Positions 1 to 8,542 of a DNA stretch of 39,717 nt are shown piece by piece (positions within the stretch are counted from its first letter, which is position 1; each line of letters opens with the position of its first letter). The DNA is from Sphingomonadaceae bacterium 3R27E2-A (GTDB lineage: Bacteria; Pseudomonadota; Alphaproteobacteria; Sphingomonadales; Sphingomonadaceae), in contig SCNT01000039.1 of assembly GCA_005503165.1 (NCBI GenBank), forward strand, positions 1 to 39,717, written 5' to 3'. Both the position numbers and the translations under genes were made by a program. A model generated the notes under the pieces. It was given only the letters and a program-made list of their open reading frames with translations. It did no database searches and was not told the DNA's origin.

Positions 1-412
1 GATCGACGGTGTTGAAGTAGCGGGCGCGAGCGCCCCTTCGCACGACATTGGCGGTGATCGCGATGGCGAGGTGGGTCTTGCCTGTCCCCGTGCCGCCGAC
101 CAGCACGATATTGCGGCGAGGCGGGAGGAAGGAGCCATCGTGAAGGGAGCGGATCATCTCCTCATTGATCGGTGTGCCCTCGAAGCTGAACCGCTCCAGG
201 TCCTTCACCACGGGCAGCCTCGCAGCCGTCATCCGATAGCGGATGGAGGCTGCATCCCGGTGGGTCGCCTCAGCACGGAGCAGGTCGGTCAGTATCTCCA
301 TGGTGGTGCGCTTGCGCTGGAGGCCGGTGGTGACCGCCTCGTCGAACGCCGCCGCCATGCCCTTGAGTCCGAGGCCGCGCATCGTGTCGATCATATCATG
401 CCGCTGCATCAT
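1..412 (-). CDS. istB: IS21-family helper ATPase IstB (3' part cut by window edge)
   Basis: IstB is the AAA+ ATPase that assists the IstA transposase of IS21-type elements. Reading leftward from ATG at 412 gives a protein beginning MMQRHDMIDTMRGLGLKGMA, followed by a helical N-terminal domain and the Walker A motif GGTGTGKTHLA near residue 105. The frame then runs off the window start at about residue 137 of the ~240-260 usual for the family. The start overlaps the end of istA by 17 bases, the coupled arrangement typical of IS21 elements. An alternative ATG lies one codon downstream at 409. Identification is firm from the Walker A motif, the partner gene and the overlap; whether the missing part is intact cannot be seen. 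Confidence 0.93.
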   Translation of the reverse strand, partial: MMQRHDMIDTMRGLGLKGMAAAFDEAVTTGLQRKRTTMEILTDLLRAEATHRDAASIRYRMTAARLPVVKDLERFSFEGTPINEEMIRSLHDGSFLPPRRNIVLVGGTGTGKTHLAIAITANVVRRGARARYFNTVD

Positions 413-1910
413 AGCCTCGCAGCAGATCATAGCGGGCACAGTCGGCGAGCGGAGGATGCTGCAGCATCCGGTCTTCCGAAGTGACGATGCTGTGGGGTGT
501 CGCCGGCTCGCGGCGCCGGGAGAGGATGTTGAGGATCAGCTCGTCGCTGGCCGTTCCGTTCGCCAACGCTTCGCGCACGGCAGCCTCTACCGGCTCCAGG
601 CCATCGGTGAGCACCGCCGAGAGGACCCGCACGAACCTGCGATCGGCCTCGTCCCCGGTGCCGAGCCTTCGCCGTAATCGGTGCAGGGCGGGCGGCAGAT
701 CCCAGTCCTGGAACGGTGCGCCGTTACGCAGCGCGCCGGGCTTGTGCGCGAGGACCGGCAGATAATGCCAGGGATCGTATATCGTGCGGTTCCGACCGAA
801 GTGGCGCTCATGCTCCCCGACGATCGCATCGCCGCAGCGTATGACGATGCGATCGGCATAGGAGCGCACCTGAACGGTCCGGCGTGCGGCCGTCGACATG
901 ACCGAGTAGCGGTTGCGATCGAAGCTGATGAGGCAGGTGCCGGTGACGGCATGCTCGCTCTCATGGAAGCCGTCGAACGGTGCCAGGATCGGCTGCAGGG
1001 TCGGTCGCTCCATATCCAGCGCCTCGGCGACGGTAATATCCCCGCGTTCGGGATGGGCATGATGCTCGGCCCAGCGCCGGCACTCGGCCTCCAGCCACCC
1101 GTTGAGCTCGGCCAGGCTGGCGAACCGGAGTCGCGGCTGGAAGAAGCGGCCTCGGATCGTCTGGACCTGCTGCTCGACCTGGCCCTTCTCCCATCCCGCC
1201 GCCGGCGAGCAGGCGGTCGGCTCGACCATGTAATGATCGGTCATGATCAGGAAGCGGCGGTTGAACACACGCTCCTTGCCGGTGAACACGGCCGTCACCG
1301 CCGTCTTCATATTATCGTAGATACCGCGTCGCGGCACACCGCCGAAGAACGCGAACGCCCGGGCATGGGCATCGAACAGCATCTCCTGGCCCTCGCGCGG
1401 ATAGGCCCGGACATAGGGTGCGCGCGAGTCGCAGAGACGCATATGCGCCACCTTCACCCGCATCGGCTTGCCGGCGATCTCCACATCCTCGTGGCTCCAG
1501 TCGAACTGGTAGGCCTCACCCGGCTGGAAGGTCATCGGGATGAACGCCGGTGCGCCTTCGCCAGCATCCTTCCGCCGCGCAGCACGCCAGCGCGCCGCAT
1601 AGCGGCGCACCGCATCATAAGACCCTTCGAACCCCTCGCGCACCAACAGGTCATGGATACGCGTCATCCGTAGCCGATCGCGGCGGCCGCGACCTTCGTT
1701 CTCCTCAAGCAGCGCATCGAGACGATCCTGATAAGGACCGATCCGCGGCAGCGGCTGGACTTTGCGCTGATAGTTGAACGCCGCCTCCGGCGACCGGATC
1801 GCTTTGCGGACGACCTTCCGCGACAAACGAAGGTCACGAGCGATCGCCTTGATCGCCTTACCCGCTGCATGCTCACGCCGAATCCGAACCACTGTCTCCA
1901 CGATCAACAT
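396..1910 (-). CDS. istA: IS21-family transposase IstA
   Basis: This is the DDE transposase of an IS21-family element, 504 residues and apparently full length. The N-terminus (MLIVETVVRIRREH, then RDLRLSRKVVRKAIRSPEAA) is a helix-turn-helix DNA-binding region. The catalytic core follows, with YQFDWSHEDVEI near 135-146 (first Asp), GGVPRRGIYDNMKTAV near 190-205 (second Asp), and a Glu in the WEKGQVEQQVQ segment near 240-250. A C-terminal region with the Mu-transposase-type fold follows. The gene reads without interruption and overlaps istB, so the element may still be active. Its upstream side carries two copies of a terminal repeat (1962-2025), which mark the right end of the element. Confidence 0.95.
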   Translation of the reverse strand: MLIVETVVRIRREHAAGKAIKAIARDLRLSRKVVRKAIRSPEAAFNYQRKVQPLPRIGPYQDRLDALLEENEGRGRRDRLRMTRIHDLLVREGFEGSYDAVRRYAARWRAARRKDAGEGAPAFIPMTFQPGEAYQFDWSHEDVEIAGKPMRVKVAHMRLCDSRAPYVRAYPREGQEMLFDAHARAFAFFGGVPRRGIYDNMKTAVTAVFTGKERVFNRRFLIMTDHYMVEPTACSPAAGWEKGQVEQQVQTIRGRFFQPRLRFASLAELNGWLEAECRRWAEHHAHPERGDITVAEALDMERPTLQPILAPFDGFHESEHAVTGTCLISFDRNRYSVMSTAARRTVQVRSYADRIVIRCGDAIVGEHERHFGRNRTIYDPWHYLPVLAHKPGALRNGAPFQDWDLPPALHRLRRRLGTGDEADRRFVRVLSAVLTDGLEPVEAAVREALANGTASDELILNILSRRREPATPHSIVTSEDRMLQHPPLADCARYDLLRGYDAAA

Positions 1911-1961
1911 CCCGTTCTCGCCAACTGACCAAAACCAGTCGGCCGACTAAATCCCCGGGAT

Positions 1962-2025
1962 GAAGGGGTCCTTTTTGCACGCCGATCACCCCACGAAGGG
2001 GGTGCCTATTGCACGCTGATCCTCA
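1962..2025. repeat. Tandem terminal repeats at the IS21 right end
   Basis: Two related direct repeats of about 27-31 bases lie at 1962-1988 and 1995-2025. Both start GAAGGGG (with one extra G in the second) and both carry TTGCACGCYGATC (1975-1987 and 2009-2021). Multiple terminal repeats that bind the transposase are a known feature of IS21-family ends. The outermost bases of the second copy supply the TG...CA terminus. Confidence 0.8.
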
Positions 2026-2234
2026 ATCGATCCGGACCGGGCTGCGATGGATTGTTCCCTGAACGTTTCGATGACGCTGTAAGTCATGCGGCTATGAGGT
2101 GCATCAGCAGCAATGTTGTATAGGCCGAGATAGATGGTGATTGCTCCAGCGCCAGCTATGACGGCAACTGCCAGGAGCGTGAACGGAAAGCTCGGCATGT
2201 GTTTCCGGAAATCGAAGTTTCGAAAACGCTCCAT
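2026..2234 (-). pseudogene. 5' fragment of a membrane-bound cytochrome c gene, truncated by IS21
   Basis: From ATG at 2234, preceded by a good ribosome site (GAGGGAGA), a 70-codon fragment encodes one N-terminal membrane segment (FPFTLLAVAVIAGAGAI, near 16-32). This is followed by GLYNIAADAPHS and a stretch ending FREQSIAARSGSI. That pattern, a membrane anchor then Y/FNIAADxPHS and IETxRExSIAxRA, is how small sphingomonad membrane-anchored c-type cytochromes begin, just ahead of the haem-binding CxxCH. Here the frame enters the IS21 end at about 2025, and the haem motif is not present in this part. The remaining 3' part should lie beyond the other end of the element, outside the window. The family call is from memory of the N-terminal pattern alone, so it is moderate. 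Confidence 0.6.
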
Positions 2235-2590
2235 CGTCTATCTCCCTCAAAACAGGCGTTGAGCGCGGACGCTGAACGCGATGCAAACGTTGCTCATCAA
2301 ATAATACGCACCACGGCGCATTTCCCCTTGCCGCAAGGAAAGCAGGTGGCTCCCGCGCCTCGTCGCATCGAGGCTTGTCCGTGCGGCCGCACGTAATCGG
2401 ATTCAAGCTTCTCGTTAAGGCACGGGCTGCTACCGGCGCCGTCCCGATAGGCAGACGTCCCAAATCTTCAGACCGCCTTTTGCCGCCCAAATGCCGGCAC
2501 GAGAAAACCATTACTGCCCGAGGTCGGGCGCGGAAGAGACGTCAAGGTTCTGCCATGCCCGCAACCCGATCGAGTTCTGTCTTTGCCCGA
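2235..2590. other. Gene-poor interval between cytochrome fragment and NTF2-like gene
   Basis: I see no convincing gene here; the open frames lack a ribosome site and family resemblance. It should contain the promoter of the leftward cytochrome gene, whose ribosome site is at about 2240-2250, and the 3' untranslated end of the leftward NTF2-like gene. No clear terminator hairpin with a T-run was found. Confidence 0.5.
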
Positions 2591-3067
2591 TCACGTGCCG
2601 CCCGCCGGCCGGACCTTGGGCTTGCGTGAGGAGCTGTGCAAATTGACGATCTGCCACTTTCCGTCTGCCCATTTCAGGGCGCTCGTTGCGACGCCGTCCC
2701 GTTCGATTGTCTCGCCGCTCGCGAGCACTATCGAGAAGCTATAGGTCTCGGTCGCAATTGCTACATCGCCTTCGCCCCGCACCGAAATCTTGTAATTGCG
2801 GAAGGTGAAGGATTTGAACTCTTTGAGTTCGGGACCGAGGTGATGGTCGCGATAGTGAGCGAAATTACCTTCTATACCTCCTGTCTCGAAAATCTCGGCG
2901 TCTGGTGAAAAAAGTGCCTCCACGCCGGTCAAGTCCCGCTTTTCCATAGCTGACTTATACTGTGCGAGCGTTGCGGCCACGCTTTGATAGTCCGCAGGCT
3001 CGATCGCCTGTGCGGGGACGGCCATGAGCATGACCAGTGCGATCGCTGTGATTTTCAGTCTTCCCAT
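2591..3067 (-). CDS. Secreted NTF2-like (SnoaL/DUF4440-type) protein
   Basis: A 158-residue protein with a Sec signal peptide (MGRLKITAIALVMLMAVPAQA, cleavage near 21). The mature part starts YQSVAATLAQYKSAMEKRDL and continues with SPDAEIFETGG, HLGPELKEFKSF and a C-terminal KWADGKWQIVNLHSS. This layout, an N-terminal helix, a cone-shaped sheet and a final strand with W-x-I-x-x-x-H, is that of NTF2-like proteins related to DUF4440/SnoaL. The start is well supported: AAGGGGA lies six bases before ATG 3067. It follows the copper ATPase in the same direction with a ~50-base gap, so co-transcription is likely. Small secreted NTF2-like proteins recur in copper and silver clusters, but their role is unknown and I assign none. 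Confidence 0.75.
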   Translation of the reverse strand: MGRLKITAIALVMLMAVPAQAIEPADYQSVAATLAQYKSAMEKRDLTGVEALFSPDAEIFETGGIEGNFAHYRDHHLGPELKEFKSFTFRNYKISVRGEGDVAIATETYSFSIVLASGETIERDGVATSALKWADGKWQIVNLHSSSRKPKVRPAGGT

Positions 3068-3117
3068 ATCATTTCCCCTTGTTGCGCCTGCACTTCGCGA
3101 GTGTCCGGCTGTTTCGA

Positions 3118-5439
3118 TCAGATTTTGGCAAAGCGCAGCCGCAGCGAATTGGCGATCACGCTGACCGACGAAAGCGCCATTGCGGCGGCGGCGATGATCG
3201 GCGACAGGAGCAGCCCGAAGACAGGATAAAGCACGCCCGCTGCCACCGGAATGCCCGCGACATTATAGGCGAAGGCGAAGAAGAGATTCTGGCGGATATT
3301 TGTCATTGTCGCATGGCTGAGGTGCCGCGCCCGCACAATTCCCAGAAGGTCGCCGCGCAGCAGCGTCACGCCCGCGCTTTCGATGGCAACATCGGTTCCC
3401 GAGCCCATCGCGATGCCGACGTCGGCGGCCGCCAGCGCCGGGGCGTCATTGACCCCGTCGCCCGCCATGGCGACGATCCGGCCTTGCTCACGCAGCCGCT
3501 GGACGACCGCGCTCTTCTGGTCCGGAAGGACATCGGCCTCGACATCGTCGATGCCGAGGCGCCGCGCGATTGCCTCGGCAGTGACGCGGTTGTCGCCGGT
3601 GAGCATGATGACCTTGATACCCGCCTCGCGCAGCGCCGCAAGGGCCTCGCCCGTCGTCTCCTTGACCGGATCGGCGATGGCGATGACGCCGGCGGCCTTT
3701 CCGTTGACCGCAATATAGATCGCCGTCGCGCCATCGGCCCGCAGCCGGTCCGCCGCTTCGGCAAGCGCGCCCAAATCGACGTCATATTCTTCGAGAAAGC
3801 TCGCATTGCCGAGGACGATCGCCTTGTCATCGACGACCCCCACGATGCCCTTGCCGACCGGCTGGTCGACTCCCGAGGGTTCGACGAGCACGAGGCCCCT
3901 GTCTTCGGCCGCCTTGACGATAGCCGACGCCAGCGGATGCTCGCTGCTGCGCTCGAGGCTCGCGGCAGTGCGGAGCAGATCCTGCTCTTCGAAGCCATCG
4001 CCGACTTCGATGGCGACGACCGATGGCCTGCCCTCGGTGAGGGTCCCGGTCTTGTCGACCACGAGGGTGTCGACCTTTTCCATCCGCTCGAGCGCCTCGG
4101 CATTCTTGATCAGGACGCCGACTTCGGCGCCGCGGCCCACGCCGACCATGATCGACATCGGCGTCGCGAGCCCGAGCGCGCAAGGGCAGGCAATAATCAG
4201 CACCGAAACGGCGGCGATCAGGCCGTAGGCCATGGCCGGCGTGGGACCGATAAGCGACCAGATGACGAAGGCGACGATGGCGACAAGGATGACGCCCGGT
4301 ACGAACCAGCCCGACACGGTATCCGCGAGCCGCTGGATCGGCGCCCGGCTGCGCTGTGCGTCGGCGACCATCTGGACGATGCGGGCGAGCATCGTGTCGC
4401 GCCCGACTTTTTCGCTGCGCATGAGCAGGCCGCCGGTCTGGTTGATTGTGCCGCCGATGAGCGCAGCGCCGGCCTCCTTGGTCACCGGCATCGACTCGCC
4501 GGTGACCATCGACTCGTCGACCGTGCCGCGGCCTTCGAGGACGATTCCGTCAACCGGGATCTTTTCGCCCGGCCGGATCCGCAGCACGTCGCCGACCGCG
4601 ACCTCCTCGAGCGCAATCTCCTCGTCGCTTCCGTCGCTGCGGACGCGCCGTGCGAGCTTCGGCGTCAGGTCGAGAAGCGCGCGGATCGCGCCGCTTGTCG
4701 TCTCGCGGGCCCTCAGTTCGAGCACCTGTCCGAGCAGCACCAGCACCGTGATGACCGCAGCGGCCTCGAAATAGACCGCAACCGAGCCGTCGGCGGCACG
4801 AAAGGCGGCGGGAAATATCCGCGGCGCTATCGCTGCGATCATGCTGTAGCCCCATGCAACGCCTGTCCCCATCGCGATGAGGGTGAACATGTTGAGGCTC
4901 TTGTTGCGGATCGAGAGCCAGGCGCGCTCGAAGAAGGGCCAGCCTGCCCACAAGACGACCGGGGTCGCGAGCAACATCTGAATCCAGTTGCTCGCCTGCC
5001 GCCCGACATATTGATGGAGCCCCGTCAAATGGCCGCCCATTTCGAGCGCGACCACGGGAAGGGCGAGAAGCAGTCCGATCCAGAAGCGTCGCCGCATATC
5101 GCGATATTCTTCGCTGGGGCCGTCCGATGCGGTCGGCATGACCGGCTCAAGCGCCATGCCGCAGATCGGGCAGCTTCCGGGACCATCCCGCTGGATCTCG
5201 GGGTGCATCGGGCAGGTCCAGATGGCGCCCTGGGGTGCATCGGCTGCGGCCGCCTCGCCTTTTGCGGCATAGCGATCGGGATCGGCTTGGAATTTGGCGA
5301 GACAGCCTGCGCTGCAGCCATATGGATGTTCGCCGCCGTGCGTCGCGATGTGCGGCGTGGTCGCCGGGTCGACCGTCATGCCGCAGACCGGATCGGTCGT
5401 ACTTCCGCTGCCTTTTTCCGCGCCCAGATGATCGTGCAC
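3118..5439 (-). CDS. copA: Copper-exporting P1B-type (CPx) ATPase with N-terminal YHS and metal-binding domains
   Basis: A 773-residue inner-membrane pump that probably exports Cu(I) (possibly Ag) from the cytoplasm using ATP. The N-terminus has a YHS-like domain ([15 protein letters not shown]... PYGCSAGC, about 16-50) and a Cys-rich metal-binding domain (TCPMHPEIQ...[12 protein letters not shown], about 74-100). The usual GMxCxxC ferredoxin-like domain is absent. The catalytic core is complete: TGES actuator loop, [12 protein letters not shown] in the metal-transport helix, phosphorylation motif [19 protein letters not shown] (the P1B-specific HP) and [10 protein letters not shown]. The last helices carry [10 protein letters not shown] and [13 protein letters not shown], as in copper pumps. 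I chose GTG 5439, with GGGAG nine bases upstream. It is leftward like copCD but is separated from them by a methyltransferase and an AraC gene. Confidence 0.93.
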   Translation of the reverse strand: MHDHLGAEKGSGSTTDPVCGMTVDPATTPHIATHGGEHPYGCSAGCLAKFQADPDRYAAKGEAAAADAPQGAIWTCPMHPEIQRDGPGSCPICGMALEPVMPTASDGPSEEYRDMRRRFWIGLLLALPVVALEMGGHLTGLHQYVGRQASNWIQMLLATPVVLWAGWPFFERAWLSIRNKSLNMFTLIAMGTGVAWGYSMIAAIAPRIFPAAFRAADGSVAVYFEAAAVITVLVLLGQVLELRARETTSGAIRALLDLTPKLARRVRSDGSDEEIALEEVAVGDVLRIRPGEKIPVDGIVLEGRGTVDESMVTGESMPVTKEAGAALIGGTINQTGGLLMRSEKVGRDTMLARIVQMVADAQRSRAPIQRLADTVSGWFVPGVILVAIVAFVIWSLIGPTPAMAYGLIAAVSVLIIACPCALGLATPMSIMVGVGRGAEVGVLIKNAEALERMEKVDTLVVDKTGTLTEGRPSVVAIEVGDGFEEQDLLRTAASLERSSEHPLASAIVKAAEDRGLVLVEPSGVDQPVGKGIVGVVDDKAIVLGNASFLEEYDVDLGALAEAADRLRADGATAIYIAVNGKAAGVIAIADPVKETTGEALAALREAGIKVIMLTGDNRVTAEAIARRLGIDDVEADVLPDQKSAVVQRLREQGRIVAMAGDGVNDAPALAAADVGIAMGSGTDVAIESAGVTLLRGDLLGIVRARHLSHATMTNIRQNLFFAFAYNVAGIPVAAGVLYPVFGLLLSPIIAAAAMALSSVSVIANSLRLRFAKI

Positions 5440-5603
5440 CGTCGCCGCTCCCGTACATATCGGTTGCCCGCCTGATGGCGGGGCCGTCCGAACGCCCCGG
5501 TCGAGTTCGCCGATGGCGTCCTTCCTGGCGGTTCCAGAATGGAGCCGCTCCTATCGATACGCAAGAAAGCTGGTTATCCCTCGGATTTTCTTTGCCCCTG
5601 CCG

Positions 5604-6281
5604 TCAGATCCGGGGCTTGCCGGCCTCGATGATGGTGATCGCACCGGTTGGCGTGCGGAATGTCTCGAGCTCGCGAATATCCTGAAAGCCGGCCTCTCTC
5701 ATCAGAACCGGGAGCATTCCGTCGGCATTGGGCTGCGTATCTTGGACCCCATCGAGTTGCTGGATCGTCAGACGGAACAGCAACCGCATGATGCGGCCGC
5801 GCTGTTCCCCATAGTCGGCGATATAGAGTTTGCCGCCGGGCGCGAGTGTGTGCCAGGCCTCCCGCAACAGACGTGCCTTTTCTTCCAGTCCGACCTGATG
5901 CAGCACGAGACAGATCACGATCTTCGCCGGGGCGGGCCAGTGGGCGACGGCCGATGCCGAGAAAAAGCCGACGAGAAACTCCGGTGGCGGAACAAGCCGC
6001 GCGGTCTTGGACCGGGCAATTCGCGTCGCCGTCTCGTCGGGATCGATGCCCAGATAGCGAACGCTGGGGCAAAGGCGAGCGATCGCCAACGCGAGATTGC
6101 CCGTGCCCGAGCCGACGTCGAGAATGACCTCGCCCTCGGTGGGAGCCATGTGGTGAACGAGACGGTCGCGCCACACGCGCTCGCGCGTCGTGAAAGCGAC
6201 GCCTAAATCATAGAGCGGCGTCAGGACGTGATAGCCTGCAGCCGGCGTGTAGGCGCGCGCAGTGGGTGTCGGTTCGGGCAT
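5604..6281 (-). CDS. Class I SAM-dependent methyltransferase
   Basis: A 225-residue cytoplasmic protein with the Rossmann-type SAM-binding fold. Motif I is VILDVGSGTGNLALAIA near residues 52-68, motif II acidic YLGIDPDE near 78-85, and a later LAPGGKLYIADYGE strand is typical of UbiE-like enzymes. No substrate can be read from the sequence. The start is ATG 6281, because AGGAGA lies six bases upstream; a longer frame from 6314 has no such site. It sits between the AraC gene and the copper ATPase, all leftward, so it may belong to the copper transcription unit. Related methyltransferases occur beside copper genes in other proteobacteria, but a role in metal resistance is only inferred from position. 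Confidence 0.8.
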   Translation of the reverse strand: MPEPTPTARAYTPAAGYHVLTPLYDLGVAFTTRERVWRDRLVHHMAPTEGEVILDVGSGTGNLALAIARLCPSVRYLGIDPDETATRIARSKTARLVPPPEFLVGFFSASAVAHWPAPAKIVICLVLHQVGLEEKARLLREAWHTLAPGGKLYIADYGEQRGRIMRLLFRLTIQQLDGVQDTQPNADGMLPVLMREAGFQDIRELETFRTPTGAITIIEAGKPRI

Positions 6282-6414
6282 AGCCGTCTCCTTTTGGCGC
6301 TTTGGTGGCCGCAAGATTGCGACCGCGCGCCGGTCTCGACGAGCCGCTTAGAGGCAAGCAGGCGCACCAGTCTTGAATGTTTCGCCGGACCGTGCGGTAC
6401 GACGCGCGTTTCGC

Positions 6415-7140
6415 TCAGGGCACGATTTCGAATGCGAAGGCGCTGAGGCCGGCCGAGGGCGTTACCCCGAGCCATTGGGTACAGCGGCGCGTGAAGTGCG
6501 ATTGATCGGCAAAGCCGCCCGCCGCAGCCGCGTCGGCGAGGCTTCCGCCCCCGACCAGCGCTCGCATCGCTCGCTGGAGTTGGAGCCATTGCAGCAACTT
6601 CGCCGGCGGCACGCCGAAGTCGCGGCTGACGATTTCGCGAAGGCGCGAGGGGGAGAGGCAGGCGACATCGGCGAGGGCGCGCGCAGTCGTCACATCGTCG
6701 GGGACGGCCAGCGCCGCGGGCAGGCGTGCATCCACTGGAGTGGTCTGCGACCGGTCGAGATAGTCGGACGCCCAGCGCTTCGCGTCCGCGGCGCTCGCGA
6801 TCGCGCCCAGGTCGGCCGATTCCGCCGGCGGCAGCAGGATGGGTGCCGATCCGGCCGGCAGGCGCGCATCGGCGCGAAAGAGCGGGTCGAGATAGAAGGA
6901 CCGCACAAAGGCGCCCTGCGGTCCCAAGCGGTGCCGGACATGCGACGCGATGACGACGGCATGTCCGGCGGGGATCGTCATGCAAGTGTCCCCTGACATC
7001 TCCAGATCGCGGTCGATGGCAAGGCTTATCTGATGCGCCAGATGGCTGTGGGGACGACTGCTGCCGATGCGTGCGTCGATCAACGCCCAGCCGGTTCCGA
7101 GCATGATCGAGCCGGACCAGGAGGCGGTGTCGGTGGTCAC
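6415..7140 (-). CDS. AraC-family transcriptional regulator
   Basis: A 241-residue DNA-binding regulator. The C-terminal third holds two helix-turn-helix motifs: ADVACLSPSRLREIVSRDFG followed by PAKLLQWLQLQRAMRAL, then ADAAAAGGFADQSHFTRRC with the family signature GFADQSHFTRxF. The N-terminal half (RPHSHLAHQISLAI and GHAVVIASHVRHRLG) looks like a cupin-type sensor. The start is inferred to be GTG 7140, which overlaps the copD stop (GTGA), so translation is probably coupled to copD. Being inside the copper operon, it is a plausible local regulator, but the effector is not visible. A longer open frame upstream of the GTG has no coding character because copD occupies it. Confidence 0.85.
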   Translation of the reverse strand: MTTDTASWSGSIMLGTGWALIDARIGSSRPHSHLAHQISLAIDRDLEMSGDTCMTIPAGHAVVIASHVRHRLGPQGAFVRSFYLDPLFRADARLPAGSAPILLPPAESADLGAIASAADAKRWASDYLDRSQTTPVDARLPAALAVPDDVTTARALADVACLSPSRLREIVSRDFGVPPAKLLQWLQLQRAMRALVGGGSLADAAAAGGFADQSHFTRRCTQWLGVTPSAGLSAFAFEIVP

Positions 7141-8102
7141 ATCATTTCGGTGCCGACGAAGGGTTCGAGCGTGCCGAACCAGGCGACCAGCGCGAGGATG
7201 GCGAGCGCGGCCAATGCTTCGATGATCAGGCTTTTGCGCATGGCTGCAAGCGCCCGGTCGGGATCGGCATCGACGCATTCGGTATCGGCCCCCGAGACGG
7301 CGGCGGCGAGCGCGGGGGCAAGCTGCCAGCGGTTGGCGGCCGCGAGCGCCAGCATCAGTCCGAACAGCGCGAGCTTGGCAAGGAGCAATTGTCCATAGGG
7401 TGAGCCGAGAGACCGGCCGAGATTCTCGGCGCCAACGATCATCTGGCTGTTGATCAGGCCGGTTGCGGCGATGACGAGGACGCAGATCGTGCCAATAAGC
7501 GAAAATCGATCGAGGCTCCGCGCCGCGATGCCGAGCCCGTCAGGTATCTCGCGGATACGTTGCGGCGAGATCAGCAGATGAAAGGCGCCGATCGCGCCGA
7601 TCCAGACGGCCGCTGCGATCATATGCAATATGTCGCTGACCCTGTGAATGCTGCCCGCGGCGCCTTCGGTCGCTCCCGCGTGGCCCGACCAGACCAGAGT
7701 TGCAACGGCCACAAAGCCCGCAGCGGCCAGCGTGATGGCTGCTGTCGCCGGTCGGCGCGTCATCCAGATCGACGCCGCCAGCGCGAGCAGAAGTGCGGCA
7801 CTCCGGGTGATCCAGGCCATCCCGACGTCGGTTTCGCGCACGAGGTCCCAGAAAGGCTGGAATTCCAGGGAGAGGAGGCCCACGCCCTGCATCGAAGCCG
7901 CGAGTACGGCCATCCCGAGGGTAGAGAGAAGCAGCCCGGCGGCGCAGAGCCATCGCTCTGCGCGCCAGATCGCGGCCAGCGGCTGCCGCTCGAGACGTTC
8001 GCTCCGTGTCAGCGCATAGAGCGGAAAGGCCGCAAGGCCGGCGATGAGCATCAGGTCCGCATAAAGCGCGAACCTGATGCCGATCAGGACGGGGTCACCC
8101 AC
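7137..8102 (-). CDS. copD: CopD-family inner-membrane copper protein
   Basis: A 321-residue polytopic membrane protein with about eight hydrophobic segments. Examples are IRFALYADLMLIAGLAAFPL near 8-27, SAALLLALAASIWM, LHMIAAAVWIGAIGAFHLLI near 168-187, and a final IIEALAALAILALVAWFGTL. The HxxAAAxWIGAIxAFHLLI stretch is the most diagnostic part of the CopD/PcoD domain. CopD acts with periplasmic CopC in copper uptake or homeostasis across the inner membrane. The start is GTG 8102, four bases past the copC stop. The stop overlaps the araC start. The order copC-copD is the standard one, which strengthens the call. Confidence 0.9.
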   Translation of the reverse strand: MGDPVLIGIRFALYADLMLIAGLAAFPLYALTRSERLERQPLAAIWRAERWLCAAGLLLSTLGMAVLAASMQGVGLLSLEFQPFWDLVRETDVGMAWITRSAALLLALAASIWMTRRPATAAITLAAAGFVAVATLVWSGHAGATEGAAGSIHRVSDILHMIAAAVWIGAIGAFHLLISPQRIREIPDGLGIAARSLDRFSLIGTICVLVIAATGLINSQMIVGAENLGRSLGSPYGQLLLAKLALFGLMLALAAANRWQLAPALAAAVSGADTECVDADPDRALAAMRKSLIIEALAALAILALVAWFGTLEPFVGTEMM

Positions 8103-8106
8103 CGCC

Positions 8107-8490
8107 CTACTTTACGGTGAAGCTGAATTCGCTACCCATGCGGTGGGTGTCGGCGCCCGCCGCTGACCATTTGACCTTGTAGGTCCCCGGCGTCAGCGGC
8201 CGCTTGAGCATGAGCATTGCCGATTTGCCTTCCTTGCCCATCATCGACGAGTAAGGCACCTTCATCGGCGCATGATTGGCCATGCCGGGCATTCCGGTCA
8301 TGACAAGCTCGGTCTTGAGGGTCGAGGCGATCACCTTTTCGTTGAACTTGAGATCGACCGACGTGACCTTCGAAACGGTCGAATTGGCCGCCGGCGTCGA
8401 ACCGATGAGCTTGGTGTGCGCGCTCGCCGTGGCCGGTATAAGAAGCAGAGCGAAAGCCGCCGCTGCAGAGGGGAGAAGAGACTTGAACAT
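8107..8490 (-). CDS. copC: Periplasmic copper-binding protein CopC
   Basis: A 127-residue secreted protein with a signal peptide (MFKSLLPSAAAAFALLLIPATASA). Cleavage would leave His as the first mature residue (HTKLIGSTPAANSTV), which in CopC proteins ligates Cu(II). The second part of the Cu(II) site, the D-T-H triplet in AGADTHRMGSEFSF, is also present near the C-terminus. Met residues in TGMPGMANHAPM could bind Cu(I). The start is ATG 8490 with GGAGGT four bases before it; an upstream TTG belongs to that ribosome site. It is the first gene of the leftward copper transcript and is divergent from the ECF sigma module. A small hairpin (8514-8531) would lie in its leader. Confidence 0.94.
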   Translation of the reverse strand: MFKSLLPSAAAAFALLLIPATASAHTKLIGSTPAANSTVSKVTSVDLKFNEKVIASTLKTELVMTGMPGMANHAPMKVPYSSMMGKEGKSAMLMLKRPLTPGTYKVKWSAAGADTHRMGSEFSFTVK

Positions 8491-8513
8491 AAATACCTCC
8501 AATTGCGTGTCTG

Positions 8514-8531
8514 TCCTGCTAATACGCAGGA
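8514..8531. other. Short inverted repeat in the copC leader
   Basis: TCCTGC (8514-8519) and GCAGGA (8526-8531) pair perfectly around a six-base loop. The repeat lies 24-41 bases upstream of the copC start, so it could form a hairpin in the mRNA or act as a small operator. It is not followed by a T-run. Confidence 0.4.
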
Positions 8532-8542
8532 TGTCGGCATGG

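Larger units (their letters stand above)
1..2025 (-). mobile_element. IS21-family insertion sequence, right part
   Basis: The element holds istA and the start of istB, and its right end lies just upstream of istA. I place the boundary near 2025 because, read on the minus strand, a TG dinucleotide begins TGAGGATCAGCGTGC there, and a recognisable cytochrome c reading frame ends at the same point. The left end is outside the window, so the target-site duplication cannot be checked. The exact outer base is inferred. Confidence 0.85.

Noticed and set aside
3079..5475. 798-codon rightward open frame opposite the copper ATPase
   Set aside because: It is antisense to a gene with complete P-type ATPase motifs; long antisense frames are common in high-GC DNA. 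The frames opposite the oxidase (10014-11996) and second TonB receptor (27643-29814) were dropped for the same reason.
5520..5542. Dyad CCTTCCTGG-N5-CCAGAATGG upstream of the copper ATPase, like a MerR/CueR operator
   Set aside because: Only seven of nine positions pair, and no -35/-10 boxes with the long spacer of MerR-type promoters flank it.
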